This document shows positions 44,953 to 52,911 of a DNA stretch of 64,000 nt, one piece after another. How positions within the stretch are numbered: position 1 is the first letter of the stretch; each line of letters starts with the position of its first letter. The stretch covers positions 1 to 64,000 of IMG/VR virus record IMGVR_UViG_3300032731_001452; one strand, given 5' to 3'. Below the pieces are notes generated by a model. That model was not told where the DNA came from and ran no database searches. It saw only the letters and a list, made by a program, of their open reading frames with translations. A program made the translations under genes and the position numbers. Source of the stretch: a virus.

Positions 44953-47894
44953 CAACTTCGACAAATATCGCACGTTCCGCACGTCCAGTCCGCCGGTTTG
45001 GATACATCACCGAAGTAGTCGAGAATCTGCTTTCGACGACACTTCGGTGTTTCGCAGAAGTCGATGATTTGCTGGACAAGCAGCTTAGCCATCCGACGTC
45101 GCTTGTCGATCTCAACCCAATCCATGGCGTCGTCGATGTCTTTCACTTCGATGAGCTTCACGCCACCGCTACGTTGCGGTGGCTTATACTCGATCGCCAC
45201 GTTATTGAGGCTCCGCAAAGCCGCGGAGACGTGCTTCTTCTCCATCTCGAGCGCCTTCGCCATGTCAATGGTAGACACCTCAAACCACACGTGCTTTACG
45301 ACACGCATTTCTTGCAGGTACTCAAGTACTTCCGCGGCTCGACCGCGGAACTTCTTCTTGGGTTCGATATGCGCCACTTCGCCGATATCGTTGGCGCGGA
45401 ACTTGCGAACCACACCAGCCTTGAGCATGAAGTTCCAAACAGCGCCGATGTGGGCGTCTTGAATCCATTCGCCGATTTCAGCGGCAAAAGCACCCTGCGA
45501 AACGAACAGCTCGCCGCTAGGAATGTTACTGAGCCGTCGAATCGTATGTTCGTAGACAGCTCGGATAACGCCGTCAGGCGGCCACGACATTGCTACGAAG
45601 AAATCCTGAAGCGAACGGTCACCCGGTCGATACAGCAACGCTACGCGAGAAGGCTCGCCGTCACGACCGGCACGACCAATCTCTTGGTAGTAAGCCTCAA
45701 CGGAACCCGGCATTTGCATATGCGCGATACCGCGGATATTGGATTTATCGACGCCCATCCCAAACGCGTTCGTGGCCACGATGAGCTGCGCTTCATCATT
45801 CATGAAAGCGTCTTGTACCGCCGTGCGTTTCTGCGCGGTCATTCCGCCGTGGTACGGTTTTGCCTTGAAGCCTGAACTACACAAAACGTCGGCGGTTTCT
45901 TCAACTTGCGAACGAGTTCCGCAGTACACAATCATCGAACCTTCGACGTTGTCGACGAACTCAAAGAGGGCGTCCAACTTCTGCGGTCCGTAAGTTTTGA
46001 TTATGTCGATCTCGAGGTTGGGCCGATCGAATCCATGAACGAGTACGTTGGCGTTCTTCATCTCGAGCTGTTCCGCGATATCTTCACGAACCACCGCGGT
46101 CGCTGTTGCGGTAACGGCGAGACAAGTGGGGTTACCAAGCTGCTTTCGAACGTTAGCTAACTGCAAATACTTCGGCCTGAAGTCGTGACCCCACTTACTG
46201 ATACAATGAGATTCGTCGATAGCTAACAGCGACACCTCAACGTCCAACTTACGCATGAACGTAGCCGTCAAACCTTCAGGTGCAATGAACAACGTCTTGA
46301 TTCTACCCTCGTTTACGTTGACGATGGTAGCTTCTCGCGTGGCGTCGTTCATGGTGCTGTTGTAAGCTGACGCTGGAATGTTCAACTTCAACAAACCATC
46401 AACTTGGTCTTTCATGAGGCTGATGAGTGGGCTGATAACGATCGTGAGACCTGGAAGCATGAGTGAGGGGATCTGGTACGTCAGAGAGTTATGTAAAACA
46501 AACTCATCAGCAACAAAACTAGCCTTAAATCCATTGTTTTGACTTTCGATAACAACGTCAAAAGTTTCTTTTTCTTCTACTGGTCCAAGATATTTTATCT
46601 CATCCCAGAAAATATCATTCTTGGATAATAAATGACATTCGAAACCTTCAATGCGACCACTTCTTTTAGCAAACATCTCGCGACTCATTCGGCGAGAATT
46701 TTTAAGATAGAAGGAACTGTCGAATACGTACGTCTTACTAAGCTTAACGAGACGCCTATCTCTATCCAACAAGTCCCAGTAGGAATAAGGAACGACATCG
46801 ACGTTGGTGTTGGACTCGCTACTCTCCAACTTTCCCCACAACGCTCGGAAAGAATGAAATTTCTTACCAACTAACCACGGTTGGATAAGTTCGTTAAAGA
46901 TTGCCAGGTCACCATGACCCGAAATAGACAAGATCCAACTATCTCTAACGCCGCCTTGATACTTAGCGAGTTTGTATCGAAAACGAGACAAAATTCCGCA
47001 TCGTAAAAACAAGTGTTGTAGTTGTTTGATTAACGCCTTAGAAGCCGATGTATATGCTACCGAATGCTCCTCAATCCACCCACCACCTGAAATTACTCTA
47101 CCTAAAAATCTACAAACCTGATCGGTAGACGTAAGAAACAATTGGCTAGGAACCACCCTGCTTGGCGAATGAACGCCTAATAATCCGTACTTTTTCAACA
47201 ACAAATTCAAAGGGTTGCTACTAGCTCCAGCTTTTCCGTCTCGTCTACCCGGACGGGTGGTTGCGGATAGCTGCATTGAGCGTCCATTATACCATGGCGT
47301 ACACCCTAAACTCGTAGTTAGGCAGCTACACAAATCCAGCAAGTCTTGATCTGCTTTGGTGTAATTAGGCGTTTGGCTGTAACGACTAGAACCATCGCAT
47401 AGCATCAATGCGATTATGTCTAATTCAACTTCTGGAATGAGTTGCGAACCATTCAGGTCAAACGAACGAGGCGTGGCTATAAGCTGACCCTCAACCAAAT
47501 CTCGAACGGTTTGTTCGCCTCGGCCTGTAAATACTCGATGCTCCAAGGAAAGCCAAGTTTTCCTCCCGGAGCGTAGCCTAATCCACTTACCTTTCTTAAC
47601 GCCACTAAGGATTACCTCCAAGGGCTTCACAATTCTTTGATATCCGCATTGATCGTGCGACACAACTTCAAACGGAATCCCAGCTTCCCATCGCCTATAC
47701 AACTCTCTGCCTGACACCACTTCGCCAGTGGATAACGGAACCTGAGCGTCGAGATGAACGCACTTTCCCGCGCCGGTTGGCGTTACAAATAACGTATCTC
47801 TACCAGAAAGAATCGACTCAATCGTTTCAAGCTGACCGTCACGGAATGACGAGAAACCAAACCACTTCTCTAGAACTTCGATAGGATCGTTCAT
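44952..47894 (-). CDS. recQ: RecQ-family helicase interrupted by an intein
   Basis: 980 aa precursor from ATG 47894 (site AAGGCGG); a GTG two codons earlier is less likely. Mature helicase of about 555 aa: FGFSSFRDGQLETIESIL (motif 0), P-loop FVTPTGAGK then SLTYQIP, DEAH-box form LLAIDESHCISKWGHDFRP, motif VI QEIGRAGRDG, and a zinc-binding part (CETPKCRRKQILDYFGD, CGTCDIC). It unwinds DNA 3'-5' in repair and fork restart. The neighbour is recA, also intein-split. Confidence 0.96.
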   Translation of the reverse strand: MNDPIEVLEKWFGFSSFRDGQLETIESILSGRDTLFVTPTGAGKCVHLDAQVPLSTGEVVSGRELYRRWEAGIPFEVVSHDQCGYQRIVKPLEVILSGVKKGKWIRLRSGRKTWLSLEHRVFTGRGEQTVRDLVEGQLIATPRSFDLNGSQLIPEVELDIIALMLCDGSSRYSQTPNYTKADQDLLDLCSCLTTSLGCTPWYNGRSMQLSATTRPGRRDGKAGASSNPLNLLLKKYGLLGVHSPSRVVPSQLFLTSTDQVCRFLGRVISGGGWIEEHSVAYTSASKALIKQLQHLFLRCGILSRFRYKLAKYQGGVRDSWILSISGHGDLAIFNELIQPWLVGKKFHSFRALWGKLESSESNTNVDVVPYSYWDLLDRDRRLVKLSKTYVFDSSFYLKNSRRMSREMFAKRSGRIEGFECHLLSKNDIFWDEIKYLGPVEEKETFDVVIESQNNGFKASFVADEFVLHNSLTYQIPSLMLPGLTIVISPLISLMKDQVDGLLKLNIPASAYNSTMNDATREATIVNVNEGRIKTLFIAPEGLTATFMRKLDVEVSLLAIDESHCISKWGHDFRPKYLQLANVRKQLGNPTCLAVTATATAVVREDIAEQLEMKNANVLVHGFDRPNLEIDIIKTYGPQKLDALFEFVDNVEGSMIVYCGTRSQVEETADVLCSSGFKAKPYHGGMTAQKRTAVQDAFMNDEAQLIVATNAFGMGVDKSNIRGIAHMQMPGSVEAYYQEIGRAGRDGEPSRVALLYRPGDRSLQDFFVAMSWPPDGVIRAVYEHTIRRLSNIPSGELFVSQGAFAAEIGEWIQDAHIGAVWNFMLKAGVVRKFRANDIGEVAHIEPKKKFRGRAAEVLEYLQEMRVVKHVWFEVSTIDMAKALEMEKKHVSAALRSLNNVAIEYKPPQRSGGVKLIEVKDIDDAMDWVEIDKRRRMAKLLVQQIIDFCETPKCRRKQILDYFGDVSKPADWTCGTCDICRS
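46488..47762 (-). mobile_element. Intein in RecQ P-loop, degenerate LAGLIDADG
   Basis: 425 aa between P-loop Lys and Ser. Starts CVHLDAQVPLSTGEVVSGRE, has block B-like SLEHRVFTG, and ends FVADEFVLHN followed by Ser. Cys1, the HN end and Ser+1 are all intact, so splicing should work. Endonuclease blocks: IIALMLCDGSS (partly normal) and FLGRVISGGGWI, where the catalytic Asp is Gly, so cutting is probably lost. Confidence 0.93.
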
Positions 47895-47914
47895 GAACAC
47901 CGCCTTCGAGGTGA

Positions 47915-47922
47915 ATGATAGC
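47915..47922 (-). promoter_or_regulatory. -10 element GCTATCAT before recQ
   Basis: Lies 20 nt before the recQ ATG, leaving room for the AAGGCGG ribosome site. A TTGACG lies 21 nt further upstream, too far for an ideal -35. Confidence 0.5.
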
Positions 47923-47985
47923 GGTTGAACGCGGAAGCAACCGTCAACTTGACAGATCTTACGGAGTGCCTATCGTTAAAAGACA

Positions 47986-48058
47986 GGGCGTGTAGTTCAG
48001 TGGAGAACGGTGGGAGTTCAGGCCCGCGTCGGTGTGGGTTCGACTCCCGCCACGCTCA
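47986..48058 (+). tRNA. tRNA with an apparent 8-nt anticodon loop
   Basis: Acceptor GGGCGTG/CACGCTC (one G-U), D-stem GTTC/GAAC, T-arm GTGGG-TTCGACT-CCCGC and discriminator A are good. The anticodon stem GTGGG/CCCGC closes AGTTCAGG, 8 nt rather than 7, and the variable loop is 6 nt. The anticodon could be TTC (Glu) or TCA. No CCA is encoded, unlike the minus-strand tRNAs. Could be a frameshift-suppressing or non-functional tRNA. Confidence 0.65.
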
Positions 48059-48073
48059 TAAGAAAGGAAATGA

Positions 48074-48298
48074 ATGCAGCTCACTTTCCGAATCGAGTGC
48101 CCCGAATGCAATTGGGGACACAAGTTTCGTGACGCCTACGTCAACGAAGGTTGGTTGAAGGGAAAGTGCCATCATTGCGGAAATATTTTCTTCTGGAAAA
48201 TTAAGGTTACAGGTGTTCAGATAGAAGTTGATCAAAACCTTCCAGAAGGCAAGCCGTGCAAAACACTGCTGGAAGCTCAAGAAGAGGAATTACCGTGA
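48074..48298 (+). CDS. Small zinc-ribbon protein
   Basis: 74 aa. IECPECNWGHKF and KGKCHHCGNIFFW give two C-x2-C pairs, a compact zinc ribbon as found in small transcription- or RNA-related phage proteins. Site AAAGGAAATGA precedes the ATG, 15 nt after the plus-strand tRNA, so they may share a transcript. Confidence 0.8.
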   Translation: MQLTFRIECPECNWGHKFRDAYVNEGWLKGKCHHCGNIFFWKIKVTGVQIEVDQNLPEGKPCKTLLEAQEEELP

Positions 48299-48390
48299 TC
48301 GGTTTTACGTGAAGATGATAACGGCGCCAGGGCTCCTCCTGTGTTGGCGAAACACCACTCGTTTCAACAACAAACCAACAGGAGAAACCC

Positions 48391-48720
48391 ATGAAGAACG
48401 AACGAATCCGTCACCTCAAGATCAAGATCGTCAACCTAGCTGATGAAGCCCGCACCATCCGTGCCGAAGAAGCGAAAACCGCCGGCATGGAGAAGTGGCG
48501 CCTACAAGACCACCGAAAAACCGTCGTCCGCGATGCCGCTAGGTGCAACCTACTAGCTTACGCATTCCTGCGAGGAATTCCATATGACTGCGTGGAGTCT
48601 CCGAACACCACTAAAGACGTCGACCTGTATCGCGTCAAGAAGATCGTCAAGACGTTCGGTGGTGACCAGGACGCTGTATTGGATTGGTTCGCCGACAGCG
48701 AGTTGAAAGAAGTGGCCTAG
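48391..48720 (+). CDS. Hypothetical protein
   Basis: 109 aa. A helical, basic first half (HLKIKIVNLADEARTIRAEE) and a region RNLLAYAFLRGIPY-like (CNLLAYAFLRGIPYDCVE). Site AACAGGAGAAACCC before ATG. Same transcript direction as the zinc-ribbon gene. No family recognised. Confidence 0.75.
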   Translation: MKNERIRHLKIKIVNLADEARTIRAEEAKTAGMEKWRLQDHRKTVVRDAARCNLLAYAFLRGIPYDCVESPNTTKDVDLYRVKKIVKTFGGDQDAVLDWFADSELKEVA

Positions 48721-48760
48721 ACGTACTCGAGGTCTGGATCGACGGGCGGCCCGTAGTGGT

Positions 48761-49024
48761 CTATGAGTCGTCCGTCGGCTTTTTCGTTGGAACTCGTTGT
48801 GACGACGAGATGTCACGGACGGGAAAATCTATCGAAAGATCGTAGATCTCTAAGACACGTCGTCCATCTGTGACGCGTTGCTTATGCCAAAGGTTGTCGT
48901 TTGGCATCACGTACGAAGGCGAAATTCTTTGGTTCGGCGACCAGTACGCAATAATCATGTGGGTGGCGCCTCTTTCAACGCCGCGTTCAAACCACGCCTT
49001 AAATTTCGGTAGTAATGATTCCAC
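48761..49024 (-). CDS. Hypothetical protein
   Basis: 87 aa from GTG 49024. WFERGVERGATHMIIAYWSP resembles small phage proteins with a 'W...G...GA.hmivv.d' pattern. Last gene of the metzincin operon. No known function. Confidence 0.6.
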   Translation of the reverse strand: MESLLPKFKAWFERGVERGATHMIIAYWSPNQRISPSYVMPNDNLWHKQRVTDGRRVLEIYDLSIDFPVRDISSSQRVPTKKPTDDS

Positions 49025-49045
49025 TTGTTGTATCTCGTTTCCGGC

Positions 49046-49669
49046 TTACCACTCGAACCGATTGATCTCTCGCATCCACTGAACTTCTTTCGGCTTCGGT
49101 AGATACACGCCATTCATCGAGTGATGCATCAACCGGTATAGTTGCGGAACGTGCCCCATCAAGAAGAAGTGTCCTAACTCGTGCGAGAGCGCACACTTCG
49201 TATCGAACTTCCCAAGATCGTCGGCGACGTAAACCTCGCCAACCCGTCTAATCAAAAACTGATCCCAGTACAAAACGCAGTCACCGTACTCATCCTGCGG
49301 CTCGCTATACGGCTTGGAGTTATGAGGCAGTAGCGCGCCTACGGGAGCCGACTCGAACCGCGGCTGTCCGAACTCAAAATGTTTCGTGCCGATTGCTAGA
49401 TCGACCAACTCGCCTTCTACGCCCGGAACGAGCACTTGTTTACCAAACAGATGGTTCCAATCCGTAAGAACGTCCCATATCCACAGCTGAATGGTGGGGT
49501 CAACGTCATGCCAGATCTTGAACGTAAACGCTTGTTTGTCAGGCGGCGCCAGAATCGCCGGCCTAGCTTTCATCGCTCGATTCCGAAGAATCGGCCGCGC
49601 CTTCAATCGTTCCGTCGCTTCGGGTGTAAGGGGAATGCGTAGTCGAACGTCAGCTGCGGTCATAGCCAT
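49046..49669 (-). CDS. Metzincin-like zinc metalloprotease
   Basis: 207 aa. LSHELGHFFLMGH (residues 162-173) gives the HExxH-x5-H spacing of metzincins, with a Met-turn candidate RLMHHSM about 10 residues on. The Gly normally at position 8 of the motif is Leu, and a Gly sits at position 10. There is no signal peptide or pro-domain cysteine switch. Substrate unknown; a role in virion maturation or host protein attack is inference. Site GAGGAGTTTCTCC before ATG; -10 GCTATCAT at 49693. Confidence 0.75.
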   Translation of the reverse strand: MAMTAADVRLRIPLTPEATERLKARPILRNRAMKARPAILAPPDKQAFTFKIWHDVDPTIQLWIWDVLTDWNHLFGKQVLVPGVEGELVDLAIGTKHFEFGQPRFESAPVGALLPHNSKPYSEPQDEYGDCVLYWDQFLIRRVGEVYVADDLGKFDTKCALSHELGHFFLMGHVPQLYRLMHHSMNGVYLPKPKEVQWMREINRFEW

Positions 49670-49692
49670 GGAGAAACTCCTCGTGTGAAGAG

Positions 49693-49700
49693 ATGATAGC
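49693..49700 (-). promoter_or_regulatory. -10 element TGCTATCAT of the metzincin operon
   Basis: Extended -10 (TGC before TATCAT) 23 nt before the ATG of the metzincin gene. Confidence 0.5.
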
Positions 49701-49737
49701 AGCTGGCGATCAAGAGGGTCGTCGAGCCGAAAGAAAC

Positions 49738-50160
49738 CTACGGGAACTCAACCAACGATCCGTCACCGAGTGGGGTCCAGTAACAGTAGAACATCACCGT
49801 GCCAGCATTTGTCGCGGAGTCTAGGGTCAAAATAATATCGCTGGCCCTCGAGATAAAAAATTCTTTTTGAATGGTCGCCGGTTCGATTTGGGCGTCCGGT
49901 GTGGCATCGTGCCACCATTCGCCAAGATCCAGGTCCGTCATGACCGTTGACGGTATGATCGCGGCCGTAGCGCCAGCGATCCCGACCTCCCCGTTGGCTG
50001 GAGCGGGAACACCGATGTTACTCACGACCACGGCTAGTAGTCGAATGTAAACATCCCCAGTTACCGTGAAGATTGTGTGCGGACCGGCTCCTAGCGCACT
50101 GAAATCTAACGGGTTACGAACAAGAAATTCACCAGGGGTAGGAATGAAGGTCAGGGTCAT
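49738..50160 (-). CDS. Putative virion beta protein
   Basis: 140 aa, beta-rich and poor in charge (HTIFTVTGDVYIRLLAVVVS), like the small structural proteins of the fibre block. It lies apart from them, between two protease genes. GGAGCTGTC precedes ATG 50160. Possibly a decoration or fibre-tip protein. Confidence 0.65.
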   Translation of the reverse strand: MTLTFIPTPGEFLVRNPLDFSALGAGPHTIFTVTGDVYIRLLAVVVSNIGVPAPANGEVGIAGATAAIIPSTVMTDLDLGEWWHDATPDAQIEPATIQKEFFISRASDIILTLDSATNAGTVMFYCYWTPLGDGSLVEFP

Positions 50161-50238
50161 GACAGCTCCCGATTTGACTTACCTAGACATGAAACAACGG
50201 TAGTGTACCACGTGTTAAACGGTTATTGGTGGTCGAAA

Positions 50239-51474
50239 CTACTCTGGGAGAAGGTGCGCCCAGTGCCACTCCTTGTCGGCGAAAACAGCTTTGGCATACT
50301 CAACGATTTCGCTGTACTCCATAGCTTGAAGCGTTTCCATGTACTTGGCGCGCGTAACTACCGGATCTTCCGCCCCCATCTCGTAGTAGTACCCTAACAC
50401 CCCGGCGTACGTCGCTACGTTTTCTTGGCTACGCGCTATGCTCGTGAGCATCGTTTCGCGCGAGATTACGAACCGATCTTCCGTAATCAGGTTTTCGAAA
50501 TCTTCCAAGATGCTTTTGATTTCAGCTTCCAGTTCTTCCATTTGATCGGGCGCAATACCCGCTTCGATGCACTTCGCGTTGTAGATCGGGTCGTTGAGAT
50601 GATAGGCGTACAAGCCGTAACAACTCATCCCCTTTTCCTTGCGAATTCGCTCAAACAGAAGCGCCGAGCTACCGCCGCCCAGCATATTAGTGACGACGTC
50701 GTCATGGACCCACTTCGCGCTATCGAATCGCTCTGCGTCCTGGAACGCCAGGAGACGACCTTCTTGAAGGTTGGGGCGTGACTTCCAACGCGAACCAATC
50801 TCAGGGCTTAACGGCGCCGCTTCCAGTTCCGCCAAAGCCTCCTTGGAATTCTCGAGGGTGGCATCCGGCATCTCTCTGAATAGCTCAGCAAAGAACGAGG
50901 GGTCGTCTTCATCCACGTCGCCAACCGCCAAGATGTACACGTTCGGCTTGCCGTACCAACGCTTACGGAAATCATCTAGAGACGCTCTATCAAATGACTT
51001 GATGCTTTCTTCGGTTCCGATAACCGAATGCATTAACGAACCGAAAACGTCTTCTGCGGTAGTTCCCCAGAAATCACCGCGAACGTTATCTAGCCCGCGA
51101 CGATATTCCGATAGGATTACATCCTTTTCCTTCAACCATTCAGCTTCCGGAATCGAAGCGTTAAGGAACATGTCAGCCAAAATTTTGGCGGCTTCTTGCC
51201 AGTTTTCATTGCGCGCGTCTACCCAGTAAAACGTATGTTGATAATTCGTTCCGGCGTTGTTGGTAGCGCCGAGTCTAGCGGTATCACGGTCGATTTCCAT
51301 ATCGTTCCGCGAAGGTGTTCCCTTAAACATCATATGCTCGAGCGCGTGCGCTAAGCCGTATTCTTCTAGACGCTCGTGCGCGGAACCTACTTTCACGCGA
51401 ACTGAAACATTGGTGAAAGGTGCGTGATGCTTGTGCAACAGAATGGGTAAACCGTCAACGTTGTGAATTTTCAT
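50239..51474 (-). CDS. M16-family zinc metallopeptidase
   Basis: 411 aa, the size of a bacterial processing-peptidase-type M16 subunit. The inverted zinc motif HALEH (His43, Glu46, His47) sits in GLAHALEHMMFKGTPSR, with the distant Glu ligand likely in VILSEYRRGLDN. Later blocks (WYGKPNVYILAVGDVDE, MLGGGSSALLFERIRKEKG, CYGLYAYHL) are the family's second domain. M16 enzymes degrade small peptides in a closed chamber. Such genes are rare in phages. Promoter GCTACAAT at 51494, site GGAGTACCC. Confidence 0.93.
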   Translation of the reverse strand: MKIHNVDGLPILLHKHHAPFTNVSVRVKVGSAHERLEEYGLAHALEHMMFKGTPSRNDMEIDRDTARLGATNNAGTNYQHTFYWVDARNENWQEAAKILADMFLNASIPEAEWLKEKDVILSEYRRGLDNVRGDFWGTTAEDVFGSLMHSVIGTEESIKSFDRASLDDFRKRWYGKPNVYILAVGDVDEDDPSFFAELFREMPDATLENSKEALAELEAAPLSPEIGSRWKSRPNLQEGRLLAFQDAERFDSAKWVHDDVVTNMLGGGSSALLFERIRKEKGMSCYGLYAYHLNDPIYNAKCIEAGIAPDQMEELEAEIKSILEDFENLITEDRFVISRETMLTSIARSQENVATYAGVLGYYYEMGAEDPVVTRAKYMETLQAMEYSEIVEYAKAVFADKEWHWAHLLPE

Positions 51475-51493
51475 GGGTACTCCAGTGGAGGAG

Positions 51494-51501
51494 ATTGTAG
51501 C
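51494..51501 (-). promoter_or_regulatory. -10 element TGCTACAAT of the M16 gene
   Basis: Extended -10 about 20 nt before ATG 51474; -35 candidate TTCCGT with 16-nt spacing is weak. Confidence 0.5.
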
Positions 51502-51541
51502 AGGTTGGCGGAGAGACGGAAGCTAACCATTGAACCAAAAC

Positions 51542-51627
51542 TGGCGGCTGGTACAAGATTCGAACTTGTGCGGGTGTCCCCGACCTCGGATTAGCAATCC
51601 GGCACCTTGCCACTCGGTCAACCAGCC
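51542..51627 (-). tRNA. tRNA-Ser(GCT)
   Basis: Acceptor GGCTGGT/ACCAGCC, loop TTGCTAA, long class-II variable arm, T-arm with TTCGAAT, discriminator G and encoded CCA. One mismatch (C-A) at 27-43. Confidence 0.92.
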
Positions 51628-51635
51628 AGAAAATA

Positions 51636-51714
51636 TGGCTCCCCAGGTCCGGTTCGAACGGACGTACTACACGGCTTAACAGGCCGCAGCTAACCCCAAC
51701 TCAGCTACTGGGGA
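51636..51714 (-). tRNA. tRNA-Asn(GTT)
   Basis: Acceptor TCCCCAG/CTGGGGA, loop CTGTTAA, T-arm GTCCG-TTCGAAC-CGGAC, discriminator G, encoded CCA. Its 5' end overlaps the end of the HNH gene by 14 nt. Confidence 0.92.
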
Positions 51715-52168
51715 ACAAACGAAAAATTTCAATCACGTTGTCATCGATTCTCTTCTGAACGTCTTTTGGAATTGGAACCTTACCTACCCCAAAATATTTA
51801 CCAGTCAAGAACAAGCCGCACGTTCTGCTACAAGACGTAAACCTTGAACCTTTTGTTAAATGGGTCTGACGGTATTCGCGCTCAAAAACACAACCGCAAT
51901 TAGGACATCGAAGCCGCGCCATTTGCCTTCCTCGCTCACGATTATGCTCGCTGTTGTGCTTCCCCTTCTTCTTCAACTCCAAATTTTCAAAACGATTATC
52001 ACGCTTGTTTCGGTTCTCGTGGTGAACCACCTCATCGCTTTTTGGCACCACCCCCGTGCGTCTCCAGTAAACCAAATGATGCTCATAGCAGTATTTTCCA
52101 CGGTACTTCTTACCTGGATATTCTTCTAGAGCGACAACTAACTCGTATTCACCATTTCTCATGGCCAT
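51701..52168 (-). CDS. HNH homing-type endonuclease inserted in the tRNA array
   Basis: 155 aa. HNH_3-type core: CYEHHLVYWRRTG, then EVVHHENRNKRDNRFENLEL, followed by a zinc-type C-x2-C (CPNCGCVFE). Such endonucleases spread by cutting uninterrupted copies of their site. The last residues (FRLFPSS and stop) are encoded within tRNA-Asn, so the gene end is fused to the tRNA. No good ribosome site. Confidence 0.88.
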   Translation of the reverse strand: MAMRNGEYELVVALEEYPGKKYRGKYCYEHHLVYWRRTGVVPKSDEVVHHENRNKRDNRFENLELKKKGKHNSEHNRERGRQMARLRCPNCGCVFEREYRQTHLTKGSRFTSCSRTCGLFLTGKYFGVGKVPIPKDVQKRIDDNVIEIFRLFPSS

Positions 52169-52203
52169 ACGTTAACAGAACTCAAAGAAATGCTCTACCT
52201 ATT

Positions 52204-52281
52204 TGGCAGGGGATACAGGGCTCGAACCCTCAACACCAGGATCTGGAATCCCGTACTCTATCCAGTTGGAGCTACTGACCC
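52204..52281 (-). tRNA. tRNA-Trp(CCA) with mismatched acceptor stem
   Basis: D-arm GCTC/GAGT, anticodon arm CGGGA-TTCCAGA-TCCTG and TTCGAGC loop are good, with encoded GCCA. But the 5' acceptor strand GGGTCAG does not pair with the 3' strand ATCCCCT, and the T-stem GAGGG/CCTGT is poor. The part 3' of the T-loop looks as if it came from another tRNA. Confidence 0.7.
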
Positions 52282-52366
52282 ATATGCTATAGTTACGACG
52301 GGTAGTAACCTACCAGTTTCGCCACTGCTTCAACGCCTCGAGCTTCGGTTCGGGGCGTTGTCGATT

Positions 52367-52445
52367 TGGTGCGGGTAGTGAGACTTGAACTCACGGCCTC
52401 CTGCTTGGCAAGCAAGCGCTCTAAAACCAACTGAGCTATACCCGC
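52367..52445 (-). tRNA. tRNA-Gly(GCC)
   Basis: Acceptor GCGGGTA/TACCCGC, loop TTGCCAA, T-arm with TTCAAGT, discriminator A, encoded CCA. Confidence 0.93.
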
Positions 52446-52454
52446 GTGTTGTTG

Positions 52455-52541
52455 TGGTACCGAGGGAGGGAGTCGAACCCTCACAGCCTCGCGGCTACTG
52501 GATCCTAAATCCAGCGCGTCTGCCAACTTCGCCACCCCGGT
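52455..52541 (-). tRNA. tRNA-Leu(TAG)
   Basis: Acceptor ACCGGGG/CCTCGGT, anticodon arm CTGGA-TTTAGGA-TCCAG, long variable arm, T-loop TTCGACT, discriminator A, encoded CCA. Confidence 0.93.
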
Positions 52542-52545
52542 TCAC

Positions 52546-52834
52546 AACACATGCATCTCTCCACCCCCGGCCGCCGCCAGGTTGGTGGGCGAACGGGGGT
52601 AACTGACTACGTACCGAGTAGCTGGAGCTGTCCTAAGAATTGGCGGGACAAGGTGTGCATGATGAGAACGTAACACGACCTCGACGTTTTTGGAAGCGAA
52701 ATCAACTTGTCTAAACCACCCAACTTGACGACGCGGTCAACTAGGCAAATTTAGTAAAGCTGGCGCCACCAAGTTGCCCTGACGGCGCCGCAACTCCTTC
52801 TACACATGGCAGGCGAGCTGGTAGAAGTATAACA
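52546..52834. other. Spacer inside the tRNA array, no firm gene
   Basis: About 290 nt between tRNA-Leu and tRNA-Val. A 6-bp GGCGCC inverted repeat lies near 52763-52795. A minus-strand frame (LGGLDKLISLPKTSRS ... QLLGT, ending near 52613) looks partly coding but lacks a start with a ribosome site. I see nothing convincing. Confidence 0.3.
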
Positions 52835-52911
52835 TGGTGGGCGGTGCCAGGATCGAACTGGCGACCTTGACCTTGTAGGGGTCCTGTTCTCCCTAACTGA
52901 ACTAACCGCCC
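52835..52911 (-). tRNA. tRNA-Val(TAC), C at position 33
   Basis: Acceptor GGGCGGT/ACCGCCC, D-stem GTTC/GAAC, T-arm GCCAG-TTCGATC-CTGGC, discriminator A, encoded CCA. The loop reads CCTACAA, so the universal U33 is C, and base pair 27-43 is mismatched. Confidence 0.85.
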
